A DNA stretch of 23,369 nt from the IMG/VR virus record IMGVR_UViG_3300028384_000522, positions 1-23,369 of that record; one strand, given 5' to 3'. The first letter of the stretch is position 1, and each line of letters starts with the position of its first letter. Both the position numbers and the translations under genes were made by a program. Positions 1 through 6,149 of the stretch are shown piece by piece. The notes under the pieces are model-generated. The model saw only the letters and a list, made by a program, of their open reading frames with translations. It was not told the origin of the DNA and did no database searches. The DNA comes from a virus.

Positions 1-144
1 AGCCTCTCTGTAGATATCTCTACCTAAAGCCTCCCACTGATCTCCCTTTGCCCACATACACTCTTTAACGGCACGAGGTAGCCTTGTACCAGTTATTCTA
101 TTTTTTCTCTGATCATGCCATTCAGGTGTACCTTGCTTAATCAT
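1..144 (-). CDS. YqaJ-type viral recombinase / exonuclease, N-terminal 48 residues (partial)
   Basis: The reading frame starts with ATG at 144 and runs off the left window edge without a stop. The N-terminus contains QGTPEWHDQRKNRITGTRL, which matches the opening motif of YqaJ/lambda-type exonucleases (a Q-G-[ST]-x-E-W segment, then an arginine and a [IV]-T-[GA]-[ST] segment). These enzymes digest one strand of duplex ends in phage recombination. The start overlaps the last 8 nt of the ERF annealing gene upstream on the same strand, so the two are probably translationally coupled. An exonuclease next to an annealing protein is the standard two-component phage recombination pair. The catalytic residues lie outside the window, so the family call rests on the N-terminal motif and on context. 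Confidence 0.75.
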   Translation of the reverse strand, partial: MIKQGTPEWHDQRKNRITGTRLPRAVKECMWAKGDQWEALGRDIYREA

Positions 145-757
145 TCTTGTACACCTTTGTGAATGCTAAAACTAATTGTTTTTTTATTTCATCATCACCG
201 CTCAAGTTGGCAACCTTTTCATATTTTTTATATATTTCTTTGGCTTTTTCCTTGTTTGCACATGCCTTTATTTCTTTAGTAAAGTCATCAACCATTACAG
301 CAGACTCATCTACTTCTTCAGCGGGTGCTCCTTGATCAACTCCCTCAAGCTCTGGCTCTACAACACCTTCAAAAGGCACGCAGAAAGTTTCAAGTAAAGC
401 ATTACGATATGCAAAAGATCTTGCAGATTCTAAATCTTTACCTTGTTGTGATTTACTATGCCCAACATAAGACCTGTCTACATAAGACCCATCTTCAGTA
501 GAAATAAATCTCAAAGTTCCAACAACTCTTGTTAGTGTTGATCTTCCATCATCTAAGAATTTTGTTGATACTTTAAGATCTGGTTGGACCAAAGTAAGTA
601 TATTGTTATCGTGCAGTGGTTTAGAAAAAGATTGTATGATCTGATCAATCCCTCTGTACTTATATTTTTGAAATGTATTTACTCCCTCTTTTGCAATCGG
701 GTTTTGATACATATAGTTTTGCACATTTTTAAGTGCTGTATATATTTCTTTATTCAT
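137..757 (-). CDS. ERF-family single-strand annealing protein
   Basis: This 206-aa protein has the ERF superfamily pattern. A conserved KYKYRGIDQIIQSF segment lies near residues 31-44, followed by an annealing-core region with SKSQQGKDLESARSFAYRNALLETF around residues 101-125 (only partly conserved here). The acidic segment after residue 130 is likely a flexible linker before a small C-terminal domain. Members bind single-stranded DNA and anneal complementary strands in phage recombination or genome circularisation. The start ATG at 757 has a perfect AGGAGG at 763-768. It is the first gene of a leftward unit that continues into a YqaJ-type exonuclease, which supports the function. Confidence 0.88.
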   Translation of the reverse strand: MNKEIYTALKNVQNYMYQNPIAKEGVNTFQKYKYRGIDQIIQSFSKPLHDNNILTLVQPDLKVSTKFLDDGRSTLTRVVGTLRFISTEDGSYVDRSYVGHSKSQQGKDLESARSFAYRNALLETFCVPFEGVVEPELEGVDQGAPAEEVDESAVMVDDFTKEIKACANKEKAKEIYKKYEKVANLSGDDEIKKQLVLAFTKVYKND

Positions 758-774
758 ATAAACCTCCTGAATGA

Positions 775-803
775 ATTGTAAACTTTTAATAAATTAAAAA
801 CAA
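775..803 (-). promoter_or_regulatory. candidate sigma70-type promoter for the leftward recombination genes
   Basis: On the minus strand a TTGTTT box (798-803) and a TACAAT box (775-780) are separated by 17 nt of AT-rich DNA. Transcription would start near 768, leaving a very short leader that begins at or next to the AGGAGG ribosome binding site of the ERF gene. It lies back to back with a rightward candidate. This is a consensus match only. Confidence 0.45.
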
Positions 804-806
804 TAC

Positions 807-836
807 TTTACAATGATTTATATTTAAAGTTAATAT
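807..836 (+). promoter_or_regulatory. candidate sigma70-type promoter for the rightward replication operon
   Basis: TTTACA (807-812) and TAATAT (831-836) have an 18-nt AT-rich spacer. The start point would fall near 842, giving a leader of about 14 nt that is mostly the GGTGAGGG ribosome binding region before the ATG at 856. The -35 box lies only a few bases beyond that of the opposing promoter, so the two may interfere or share a regulator. Confidence 0.45.
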
Positions 837-855
837 ACGCAGGTGAGGGAAAAAT

Positions 856-1494
856 ATGTCGCTTGAATACATTACAAAAGTTTTACGGGTTGAAGTAAAT
901 TCAACACAGAAACTATTGCTAATTGTTTTAGCTAATTATTCTGATGAGTTTGGTACTTCATACCCCTCCCATAAAAAGTTGACTGAACTTACTGGGCTTT
1001 CCCTCACAGCTATCAAAGACAATCTAAAAAAACTAAAAGACATGGGTTATATAGATTGGGACCGCAGAGATAATACAAGCAATTTGTATAAAATATTAGG
1101 GGGGTCGGCAGACGGCTATGGGGGGTCGGCAGGTGGCTACAATACTAAAGCTTATACTAAAAATGAATTTATATTAGATATTGATTTGATAAATGAGATT
1201 TATAAAAGCAAATGTGATCAATCATTTTATGTACATTCACAAAATGCACACAAGTATGTTGTTCCATATAAAAAACTAAAAGAGATAGCCAAATCCAAGA
1301 AGGGTTATGTCTCCCCTAAAACGGGGAGAAAAATAGATTTTACATCAAAAGACTTTTGGGAAGCTTACTTTGATATAGCAAACTCAGAGGGTCACAAGAA
1401 ATGGATAAGATCTTTTTGGAATGGGAAGCCTACACTTGGAACCATGTTAGGCATAAATCAATTTGATGCAATTATAGAGAGGAGACATGGATAA
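856..1494 (+). CDS. phage replication initiator / helicase-loader-like protein with N-terminal winged HTH
   Basis: This is a 212-aa protein. Residues about 15-70 form a helix-turn-helix domain of the type found in phage replication proteins (YPSHKKLTELTGLSLTAI, then a recognition-helix region ending GYIDWDRR). Residues 82-95 are two glycine-rich units, GGSADGY and GGSAGGY, encoded by tandem 21-bp DNA repeats that look like origin iterons (separate entry). The C-terminal half (about 100-212) is unlike anything I can name; it ends with a tryptophan-rich segment near FWNGKPTLGTMLG that may contact the helicase. The gene overlaps the DnaB-type helicase gene by 8 nt. An initiator gene with an internal origin just before a helicase gene matches the lambda O/P type of replication module. 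DNA binding and helicase loading are inferred from this layout. Confidence 0.75.
   Translation: MSLEYITKVLRVEVNSTQKLLLIVLANYSDEFGTSYPSHKKLTELTGLSLTAIKDNLKKLKDMGYIDWDRRDNTSNLYKILGGSADGYGGSAGGYNTKAYTKNEFILDIDLINEIYKSKCDQSFYVHSQNAHKYVVPYKKLKEIAKSKKGYVSPKTGRKIDFTSKDFWEAYFDIANSEGHKKWIRSFWNGKPTLGTMLGINQFDAIIERRHG
1099..1140 (+). repeat. two tandem 21-bp GC-rich repeats inside the initiator gene, candidate replication origin iterons
   Basis: Units 1099-1119 and 1120-1140 are 21 bp each and share 18 of 21 bases, starting GGGGGGTCGGCAG. They are a sharp GC-rich island in AT-rich DNA. About 65 bp of very AT-rich sequence (1141-1205) follows directly, as expected for a DNA unwinding element. Iterons followed by an AT-rich stretch inside the initiator gene is the known arrangement of lambda-type origins. 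Origin function is inferred. Confidence 0.55.
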
Positions 1495-2806
1495 AGAAAT
1501 ATATGAGTTAGAGGCGAATCTACTTGGAGCAATGGTGCTAGATCATAAAAGGTTTATGAAAGCACAAGAGGATGGCTTGTTACCAGAAGACTTTGAAAAC
1601 AGTTCCTACAAAAAAGCTTATGAAGTAATGCTTGAAAATCAAGCGTCAGACATAGTGACTCTGAGAAGCAATATAAAGGATGACTTTGTATTTGATGATA
1701 TAAGACAGGCATCAGCCTATTGTATTAGCACTGCTGGATATGGTCACTGGATAAAAGCTATGCACAATAAAACAGCAAACAATAAATTGATGCAACTTTC
1801 TTTAAAAATACCAGAGATTGTAGATGATAAAATTACGATTGAGGAAAAGGTTGATCAAGTAAATCAATTGCTTATTGAAAACAAGATCACTAAAAATACA
1901 GAATCACCAAAAGCAGTTAAAGATATATTGTCTGTTGTTAAACAAGAACTGCAAGACGCAAACCTTATTGAACAAAAGTTAATCAAAACAGGGTTTGCAA
2001 ATATAGATACAAGGCTAAATGGATTTAAAGATGGTGACTTAATTATTGTTGCTGGTAGACCAGGAATGGGTAAGACAACATGGGCTCTTAACATTGCTAC
2101 AAACAATATTTTAAAAGGTAAAACTGTTCTAGTCTTTTCACTAGAGATGACAAACGAACAGCTTATTAAAAAAATAGTGAGCTCTGAGTCTGGATTATCA
2201 ATGAAGTCTTTACTCACAGGAAACCTTACTGCGGGTGAATGGGATAAATTTAATTCTATTGAGAAAACTTTATCAAAATCCAATCTATATGTTTATGACA
2301 AGTCACCAATCACAATAGAAACATTAGTTAATAAAACCAAAGCAATACAATCAATCAAAGATATAGACTTGATAGTGGTTGACTATCTACAATTACTTAT
2401 GACCTCTAACAAGGCACCTAGTAATTCTGATAGCCGAGCTGCTTCAATGACTTATATCTCCAATCTTCTGAAGGGGCTGGCTAAAGATGTCGGCTGTCCA
2501 GTAATCTCGTTGTCTCAATTAAATCGGGGTGTGGAAGCGAGAGTGGACAAACGCCCAGTCCTTTCAGATCTTAGGGATAGTGGCTCTATAGAACAAGATG
2601 CTGATATGGTTATCATGTTATACAGGGAAGAGTATTACGACTCCTTGAATACAGGATTAGCTGAAGTTATTGTTAGAAAAAATCGTCTTGGTGAAACAGG
2701 CGAATTTAATTTAGCCTTCGATGGTGCTACATCAAAATTTTTAGACCCTGAAGAGGAGGCATTCGGGAAAAAAGAAATAAGGAAAAAAGACTATGGAATC
2801 ATCTGA
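1487..2806 (+). CDS. dnaB: replicative DNA helicase, DnaB/DnaC-Cter family
   Basis: At 439 aa it is close to the usual size for phage DnaB-type helicases. Residues 1-110 form the helical N-terminal domain (MDKEIYELEANLLGAMVLD). The RecA-like motor domain follows: Walker A GRPGMGKTT at about 191-199, FSLEM at about 217-221, Walker B DLIVVDYLQLL at about 294-304, motif SLSQLNRGVE at about 341-350, and a C-terminal LRDSGSIEQDAD segment typical of the family. The hexamer unwinds duplex DNA 5' to 3' at the replication fork using ATP. The gene overlaps the initiator gene by 8 nt and the next gene by 14 nt. Separate primase and polymerase genes are not seen here, so they lie elsewhere or are supplied by the host. 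Confidence 0.95.
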   Translation: MDKEIYELEANLLGAMVLDHKRFMKAQEDGLLPEDFENSSYKKAYEVMLENQASDIVTLRSNIKDDFVFDDIRQASAYCISTAGYGHWIKAMHNKTANNKLMQLSLKIPEIVDDKITIEEKVDQVNQLLIENKITKNTESPKAVKDILSVVKQELQDANLIEQKLIKTGFANIDTRLNGFKDGDLIIVAGRPGMGKTTWALNIATNNILKGKTVLVFSLEMTNEQLIKKIVSSESGLSMKSLLTGNLTAGEWDKFNSIEKTLSKSNLYVYDKSPITIETLVNKTKAIQSIKDIDLIVVDYLQLLMTSNKAPSNSDSRAASMTYISNLLKGLAKDVGCPVISLSQLNRGVEARVDKRPVLSDLRDSGSIEQDADMVIMLYREEYYDSLNTGLAEVIVRKNRLGETGEFNLAFDGATSKFLDPEEEAFGKKEIRKKDYGII

Positions 2807-3128
2807 AAACTTTCATCAACAACTAAGAGATATAATACCTACCATATCAGAGGCAAGGGTAAATGTACTCAAGGCAGAAGTAAACCTTAAGAGGGTGTTC
2901 TGGGTAGAGTTATGCCAAGCCAAAGACGATGGAGAAAGATCATACAACGCACAGAAGTCTAAGGCTGAAGCAACAGAATCATACTACGAGGCATCAATGA
3001 TGGTGGCTAAGGCTAAGGCAAAGCTTGACGCATTACAAACAGAAAAGTCTGCTGTAGATATGCAGTTTGAGGAATGGCGAACTAAAATGGCTAACTTAAG
3101 AATGGAGAGAAACAGATATGGAGCATGA
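2793..3128 (+). CDS. hypothetical coiled-coil protein (111 aa)
   Basis: I do not recognise the family. The sequence is rich in Ala, Lys and Glu, with long helical stretches (SEARVNVLKAEVNLKRV, then AKAKAKLDALQTEKSAVD) that should form a coiled coil; there is no signal peptide, membrane segment or cysteine motif. It starts inside the 3' end of the helicase gene (14-nt overlap) and its own 3' end overlaps the next small ORF by 11 nt, so it is part of a tightly coupled early operon. A helicase accessory role is possible from position only. Confidence 0.75.
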   Translation: MESSENFHQQLRDIIPTISEARVNVLKAEVNLKRVFWVELCQAKDDGERSYNAQKSKAEATESYYEASMMVAKAKAKLDALQTEKSAVDMQFEEWRTKMANLRMERNRYGA

Positions 3129-3276
3129 CAACTTTAGAAATTTTTGTAAAATGATGTACGAAGAGTGCAAGTCTGAGAGAAGAAAGTATAATGAAGATCA
3201 AATTGATTTTGATGACTATCTTATTCAAAACAATAAATTTTTAGTTAAAGAATATGCAAGGCAGAACGCCAAATAA
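3118..3276 (+). CDS. small acidic/basic hypothetical protein (52 aa)
   Basis: A short ORF begins MEHDNFRNFCKMMYEECKSE and ends YARQNAK. It overlaps the upstream coiled-coil gene by 11 nt and the downstream Ref-like nuclease gene by 23 nt, and without it there would be a 125-nt gap in an otherwise gapless operon. The composition (charged, few hydrophobics) is like that of neighbouring proteins. AGAGAAACAG upstream offers a weak ribosome binding site, so coupling to the previous gene is likely. No function is recognisable. Confidence 0.6.
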   Translation: MEHDNFRNFCKMMYEECKSERRKYNEDQIDFDDYLIQNNKFLVKEYARQNAK

Positions 3277-3556
3277 AAAAGAAAAACAATGGATGGACTC
3301 TATATCTAACTTTGGTTGCATTGTGTGCAAACTTTTTTATCAATGCGATAGTCCAGCTGAGATTCATCACATAGATGGCAAGACAAAACCAGAGGCACAT
3401 CTCAAAACATTACCGCTTTGTTATAAGCATCACAGAGAAGGTGTCAATAATGACATGTATGTTTCCAGACATCCTTTTAAAAAAGAATTTGAAAAGAGGT
3501 ATGGCAAACAGTATGACTTATTGGAGAGATTGCAAGAACTTATAGAGAATGATTAA
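3254..3556 (+). CDS. Ref-like HNH recombination-enhancement nuclease
   Basis: This 100-aa protein has the compact layout of the P1 Ref nuclease core. A CIVC pair lies at residues 22-25, AEIHHIDGKTKPEAHL at about 35-50 contains the HH of the HNH site, LPLCYKHH at about 53-60 gives the second Cys/His cluster, and a histidine at about 73 precedes a helical tail (FEKRYGKQYDLLERL). In P1, Ref cuts DNA at RecA-coated D-loops. Such small nucleases are common in phage recombination and replication modules. Here the gene sits in the replication operon, on the other strand from the ERF and YqaJ genes. Target and RecA dependence are inferred from family membership. Confidence 0.8.
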   Translation: MQGRTPNKKEKQWMDSISNFGCIVCKLFYQCDSPAEIHHIDGKTKPEAHLKTLPLCYKHHREGVNNDMYVSRHPFKKEFEKRYGKQYDLLERLQELIEND

Positions 3557-3570
3557 ACCAAGGAGGTAAA

Positions 3571-3783
3571 ATGTCTGCAACTAAAAAACAGGTGGGTGGT
3601 ACTCACTACAAAAAATATAAAATACAACCAGTAGAATTTGCACAAGCTAATGAGCTTAACTACTGTGAATCAAACATAATAAAGTATGCTGTTAGACATA
3701 GAGACAAGAACAAAGCAGATGATGTTCGTAAGATTATACATTACGCTGAGTTGTTGCTTGAACTAGAATACTCTGATCAGTGA
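3571..3783 (+). CDS. DUF3310 family protein (T7 gp1.7-like small domain)
   Basis: The 70-aa protein is essentially one DUF3310 domain: GGTHYKKYKIQPVEFA at about residues 9-24, then NYCESNIIKYAVRHRDKNKADDVRKIIHYAE to about residue 61. This arrangement (HY...KIQP...N...C.G/S.NIIKY..R...K....D..K..HY) is diagnostic. The domain occurs in T7 gp1.7, described as a nucleotide kinase, although many members are annotated only as unknown. The AGGAGG at 3561-3566 supports the ATG at 3571. The stop overlaps the GTG start of the next gene (GTGA). The domain identification is strong; the biochemical role is borrowed from T7. Confidence 0.85.
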   Translation: MSATKKQVGGTHYKKYKIQPVEFAQANELNYCESNIIKYAVRHRDKNKADDVRKIIHYAELLLELEYSDQ

Positions 3784-4076
3784 AACACATTGATCAAACG
3801 GGTCAGATAGATACTCTTCGCTACGCCAACGAAATAAGTTTATTAAAAACTCACCAAGAGAGAGTTGACTATATGTCTGATATAGATGAAAACTTTCATG
3901 ATTTGGTGTATCTTCTAGGTATGCAGATGGCTATTCCTAAAACCATTGCCAGCCTTCCAACTCGGGAGGAAAGAAAGAAAGCATGGGAAGAATTGCCAGA
4001 ACATAACAGAACTATGAGAGGCATGAAAGACATGGTTTATCATAGAGTAATAAGAATATTTAAAAACAGGAGTTAG
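3780..4076 (+). CDS. hypothetical early protein (98 aa)
   Basis: It starts with GTG at 3780, overlapping the previous stop by 4 nt, so translation is probably coupled. The protein is helical and charged, with a short stretch FHDLVYLLGMQMAIPKTIASLP in the middle and a basic C-terminus (MVYHRVIRIFKNRS). There is no recognisable motif, signal peptide or membrane span. Function unknown. Confidence 0.75.
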   Translation: MKHIDQTGQIDTLRYANEISLLKTHQERVDYMSDIDENFHDLVYLLGMQMAIPKTIASLPTREERKKAWEELPEHNRTMRGMKDMVYHRVIRIFKNRS

Positions 4077-4078
4077 TT

Positions 4079-4162
4079 ATGCCAAGAGGAAAAGGAACAT
4101 ACGGATCAAAAGTAGGTAGACCACCTAAAAAGAAAATGAAAAAAAAGAAGCGTGGCAAGTAA
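4079..4162 (+). CDS. 27-aa lysine-rich microprotein
   Basis: The ORF reads MPRGKGTYGSKVGRPPKKK then MKKKKRGK. It has an upstream AGGAGT (4068-4073) and lies 2 nt after the previous stop. I recognise this sequence type as a recurring tiny protein of marine phages, usually annotated as hypothetical. The GRPPKKK element resembles an AT-hook (GRP core flanked by basic residues), so minor-groove DNA binding is plausible but unproven. It is the first of five basic small proteins in a row. Confidence 0.65.
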   Translation: MPRGKGTYGSKVGRPPKKKMKKKKRGK

Positions 4163-4337
4163 AAAGAAATCAACAGTAAATTCTGCTGGTAACTACACTA
4201 AACCAGCAATGCGTAAAAGGTTATTCAACCAAATCAAAGCTGGTTCTAAGGGTGGCAGAGCTGGTCAATGGTCAGCAAGAAAAGCACAAATGCTAGCAAG
4301 AAAATATAAAGCGAATGGTGGAGGTTATAGAAAATGA
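4152..4337 (+). CDS. small basic protein with GQWSARKAQ motif (61 aa)
   Basis: It starts at GTG 4152, overlapping the 27-aa ORF by 11 nt. After a short polar N-terminus it carries RKRLFNQIKAGSKGG then GQWSARKAQMLARKYKANGG, a conserved pattern seen in small proteins of marine phages and some giant viruses. About 30 percent of residues are Lys or Arg. It stops in an ATGA overlap with the next gene. Function is not established; nucleic acid binding is inferred from charge. Confidence 0.75.
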   Translation: MASKKKSTVNSAGNYTKPAMRKRLFNQIKAGSKGGRAGQWSARKAQMLARKYKANGGGYRK

Positions 4338-4477
4338 TTGGAAGATGGTTTGATAAATTTATTGAGTGGTCTTTGAACAGACAAGAGGCACACTTAACAA
4401 AAAAAACAACGCCAAAAAGAAAAACATCTAGAGTCAGAAGAAAGGCTAACGCAAGAAGAAGAACAAATAAAAAATAA
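4334..4477 (+). CDS. very basic 47-aa microprotein
   Basis: ATG at 4334 overlaps the previous stop (ATGA). The N-terminus is amphipathic and aromatic (MIGRWFDKFIEWSLNRQEAH), followed by an Arg/Lys-rich tail (KRKTSRVRRKANARRRTNKK). The layout, a short helix plus a protamine-like tail, suggests nucleic acid binding or a peptide that associates with a partner. No family recognised. Confidence 0.6.
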   Translation: MIGRWFDKFIEWSLNRQEAHLTKKTTPKRKTSRVRRKANARRRTNKK

Positions 4478-4495
4478 CTATACCTATTTAAGTTT

Positions 4496-4738
4496 ATGCC
4501 ATTAAAAAAATCACAAAAATCACTTAAAATGTGGACCAAGCAGAAGTGGCGAACTGCTAGTGGAAAGAAATCTAGTAAGACTGGCGAAGTCTATGCTCCA
4601 GCAAGGACAATAGCAAAACTTAAATCTACAGCTAAGGGTAGGAAGAAACTAGCCAAGGCAAATCGGGTAAAAAGAAAAGCAACTGCAAAGGGTAAACAGC
4701 ATGCTAGACACGGACTGCACAAAGGGAGAAAAAGATAA
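4496..4738 (+). CDS. basic protein with KWRTASGKKSSKTGE motif (80 aa)
   Basis: The protein starts MPLKKSQKSLKMWTKQKWRT and continues with GKKSSKTGEVYAPARTIAKL, then a Lys/Arg/Ala tail. The segment W-T-K-Q-K-W-R-T-x-S-G-K-x-S-S-x-T-G-E recurs in small uncharacterised proteins of marine phages and large eukaryotic viruses. About 36 percent of residues are Lys or Arg and there are almost no acidic residues. No convincing Shine-Dalgarno precedes ATG 4496. The stop overlaps the next start by one base (TAATG). Nucleic acid binding is inferred. Confidence 0.75.
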   Translation: MPLKKSQKSLKMWTKQKWRTASGKKSSKTGEVYAPARTIAKLKSTAKGRKKLAKANRVKRKATAKGKQHARHGLHKGRKR

Positions 4739-5082
4739 TGGCAACAACTAAAGACACAAAAAGAGTCTCAGGTGGTGTTATGTATCGAGGTAAGAAATAC
4801 CCAGGATTTAACAAGCCAAGAAGAAACACAGGATCAAGCAAGCACAAAATGGAAGTGCTAGCTAAAAAAGGTAATGAAATTAAAGTTGTCAGATTTGGGC
4901 ATAAAGATTATGGGCATAATTATTCTAGTAAAGCTAGGAAGTCTTATCTTGCACGATCCGCAGGAATCAAAAACAAATCAGGCGGGCTTACAAAGAATGA
5001 TAAGTTCTCTGCGAACTATTGGGCGAGGAAGAAGCTCTGGGCTGGATCGGGGGGAAGTAAAAAAACTCCACCTAAAAAATGA
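4738..5082 (+). CDS. basic phage protein with GHKDYGHNYSSKARKSYLARSAGI-type domain (114 aa)
   Basis: Residues about 45-103 form a conserved region: KVVRFGHKDYGHNYSSKAR, SYLARSAGI, GGLTKNDKFSANYWARKKLW. The pattern of a basic RK-S-[YF]-x-x-R core ending in an aromatic W-A-R-K-x-x-W resembles a domain of unknown function in many marine phages and nucleocytoplasmic large DNA viruses. I would check it against DUF6321 but do not assign it. The N-terminus (SGGVMYRGKKYPGFNKPRRN) and C-terminus are basic and disordered. It is coupled on both sides (TAATG upstream, ATGA downstream). Confidence 0.8.
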   Translation: MATTKDTKRVSGGVMYRGKKYPGFNKPRRNTGSSKHKMEVLAKKGNEIKVVRFGHKDYGHNYSSKARKSYLARSAGIKNKSGGLTKNDKFSANYWARKKLWAGSGGSKKTPPKK

Positions 5083-5252
5083 AGGTATACTATGGGTCAG
5101 TTACCCAAGACGACAAGACTCCCCAACAATTTCTAATTATCGCTGAAGATTCATACCAAGCTGAACAGATTATAGAAGACATAGGCTTAGACCTTATAGG
5201 TGAACTTAATGAGGTTTTGGTTTATCATGATCATGAGATAACTTATCATTAG
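5079..5252 (+). CDS. hypothetical protein (57 aa)
   Basis: ATG 5079 overlaps the previous stop (ATGA). The protein starts MKVYYGSVTQDDKTPQQFLI and is acidic, in contrast to the five basic proteins just upstream; it ends with a His-rich tail (VYHDHEITYH). Predicted secondary structure by eye is beta-beta-alpha-beta. Function unknown. Confidence 0.65.
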   Translation: MKVYYGSVTQDDKTPQQFLIIAEDSYQAEQIIEDIGLDLIGELNEVLVYHDHEITYH

Positions 5253-5256
5253 CACT

Positions 5257-5454
5257 ATGAACAAGAAGCAAGACTTGATCCAAAGATTTGAACAGCAAGG
5301 CTACGACAGAGTTAGCCTTCGATGGGTGCCAAAAAACCCCTATGGTAAAAAGCACAAAGTCAGTGGATGGATATATAAACTTCATGGAGATTCTGAGTGG
5401 TCAAAGCTTGGCAATAACTATGAAGATGCCTACAAAGAAATAGATTTAATATAG
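5257..5454 (+). CDS. hypothetical protein (65 aa)
   Basis: This is the last gene of the rightward early operon. It has an aromatic, polar sequence (YDRVSLRWVPKNPYGKKHKV, then SGWIYKLHGDSEWSKLGNNY) suggesting a small beta-sheet fold with a final helix. There is no known motif. Its last 9 bases overlap the convergent minus-strand gene ending at 5446, and no rightward terminator is evident between them. Confidence 0.65.
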   Translation: MNKKQDLIQRFEQQGYDRVSLRWVPKNPYGKKHKVSGWIYKLHGDSEWSKLGNNYEDAYKEIDLI

Positions 5455-5622
5455 ATTTACTATTGCGTCTGATACTGAAGCTATAGCAACCATAGCTTTC
5501 TTGATGTCGTCTTGATTAAGATCTTCTGGGTAGCCATTCAATAGATCATTATCAACAAAAGAGTTCTGCTCTTTGTCTTTCAAGTCTCTGGCTATTTTTA
5601 TTATTGCTTCTTTAACTAACAT
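5446..5622 (-). CDS. hypothetical helical protein (58 aa)
   Basis: The frame is open from a TTG at 5643, but ATG 5622 has GGAAAG 6 nt upstream and is the more likely start. The protein begins MLVKEAIIKIARDLKDKEQN and ends KKAMVAIASVSDAIVNLY; it is helical, without membrane span or motif. It lies downstream of the operon terminator at 5683-5710, so it is expressed by read-through or by a promoter I cannot define. Its 3' end overlaps the convergent gene by 9 nt. Confidence 0.55.
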   Translation of the reverse strand: MLVKEAIIKIARDLKDKEQNSFVDNDLLNGYPEDLNQDDIKKAMVAIASVSDAIVNLY

Positions 5623-5682
5623 GGGAACTTTCCATATTACCAAAAAGAAAAATTAAAAACAGTCTTGACATTTCAAAAAGAC

Positions 5683-5710
5683 AAAAAAAAGCGGAGTAAT
5701 TACCCCGCTT
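5683..5710 (-). terminator. rho-independent terminator of the leftward small-protein operon
   Basis: Read on the minus strand, AAGCGG pairs with CCGCTT, extended inward through a G-U pair and GTA/TAC, and is followed by eight U residues (A-run at 5683-5690). It lies 14 nt after the stop of the zinc-ribbon gene. In the plus direction the same hairpin has an A-C mismatch and a broken T-run, so it fits the leftward direction better. Confidence 0.8.
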
Positions 5711-5724
5711 CTTTGAATCATGGT

Positions 5725-5871
5725 TTACTTTTCTTTTTTATGCTCCTCCTCGTATGTAGTAAACCTTCTTTTGCATTCCAGACATTCACGCCTACGTTTA
5801 TTAACTGATCCGTCAACAAACTTGCGGACATCTACAACTCTGGAGTTGCCGCCACATTCTCTACACTTCAT
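5725..5871 (-). CDS. stand-alone NrdR-type zinc ribbon protein (48 aa)
   Basis: The protein reads [18 protein letters not shown] then [18 protein letters not shown]. Cys 3, 6, 30 and 33 form two CxxC knuckles, and the RRRREC-L-EC-x-RRFTTYE block is the hallmark of the N-terminal zinc ribbon of NrdR, the bacterial repressor of ribonucleotide reductase genes. The ATP-cone that follows in NrdR (full length about 150 aa) is absent, and a stop codon follows eight residues after the motif. GGAG precedes the start at proper spacing and ATGA overlaps the upstream gene, so this looks like an intact small gene and not a fragment. DNA binding is inferred; a nucleotide-sensing role is unlikely without the cone. 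Confidence 0.82.
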   Translation of the reverse strand: MKCRECGGNSRVVDVRKFVDGSVNKRRRECLECKRRFTTYEEEHKKEK

Positions 5872-6149
5872 GACAGCTCCTTTGCTTCAGCTTCTTTTAA
5901 GCACTTAATAACCCAAGCTAAAGATTTTTTTTCAGCCTCCTCTTCAGTTTTTGACTCTTCATTAAAGTGGTCAACATAATGATCAGCCATCCACTCAATG
6001 CAATCCTGTTTGCTTCCTGACCATAGATTGCCATTGCTTAAATATTGAACTTCCCAGAAAGGTTTAAAGCCATCATAGTCAGTACGCATGCCATTGTGTG
6101 GCGTTCCTTTGTTAACAAAGTCTAATTCAAAACTTCCATCAATGATCAT
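5868..6149 (-). CDS. hypothetical protein (93 aa)
   Basis: AGGAGG lies 7 nt before the ATG at 6149, which overlaps the upstream stop (ATGA). The N-terminal two thirds look like a small beta domain ([20 protein letters not shown]), and the C-terminal third is an acidic helix ([20 protein letters not shown]). The pattern of short beta strands then W-x-x-x followed by a helix is common in small phage proteins of unknown role. No motif recognised. Confidence 0.75.
   Translation of the reverse strand: MIIDGSFELDFVNKGTPHNGMRTDYDGFKPFWEVQYLSNGNLWSGSKQDCIEWMADHYVDHFNEESKTEEEAEKKSLAWVIKCLKEAEAKELS

Noticed and set aside
941-947. CTGATGA in the initiator gene
   Set aside because: No GAAA with flanking stems follows; chance occurrence.
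1312-1327. CTCCCC/GGGGAG inverted repeat inside the initiator gene
   Set aside because: A six-base stem inside coding sequence without a T-run; it might contribute to the origin, but I cannot support it as a separate site.
3254-3556. Homing endonuclease interpretation of the small HNH protein
   Set aside because: The compact Cys/His layout and the position within a coupled operon fit the Ref family better than a free-standing homing nuclease.
5665-5690. TTGACA on the plus strand
   Set aside because: No -10 box at suitable distance and only a terminator and minus-strand genes follow.
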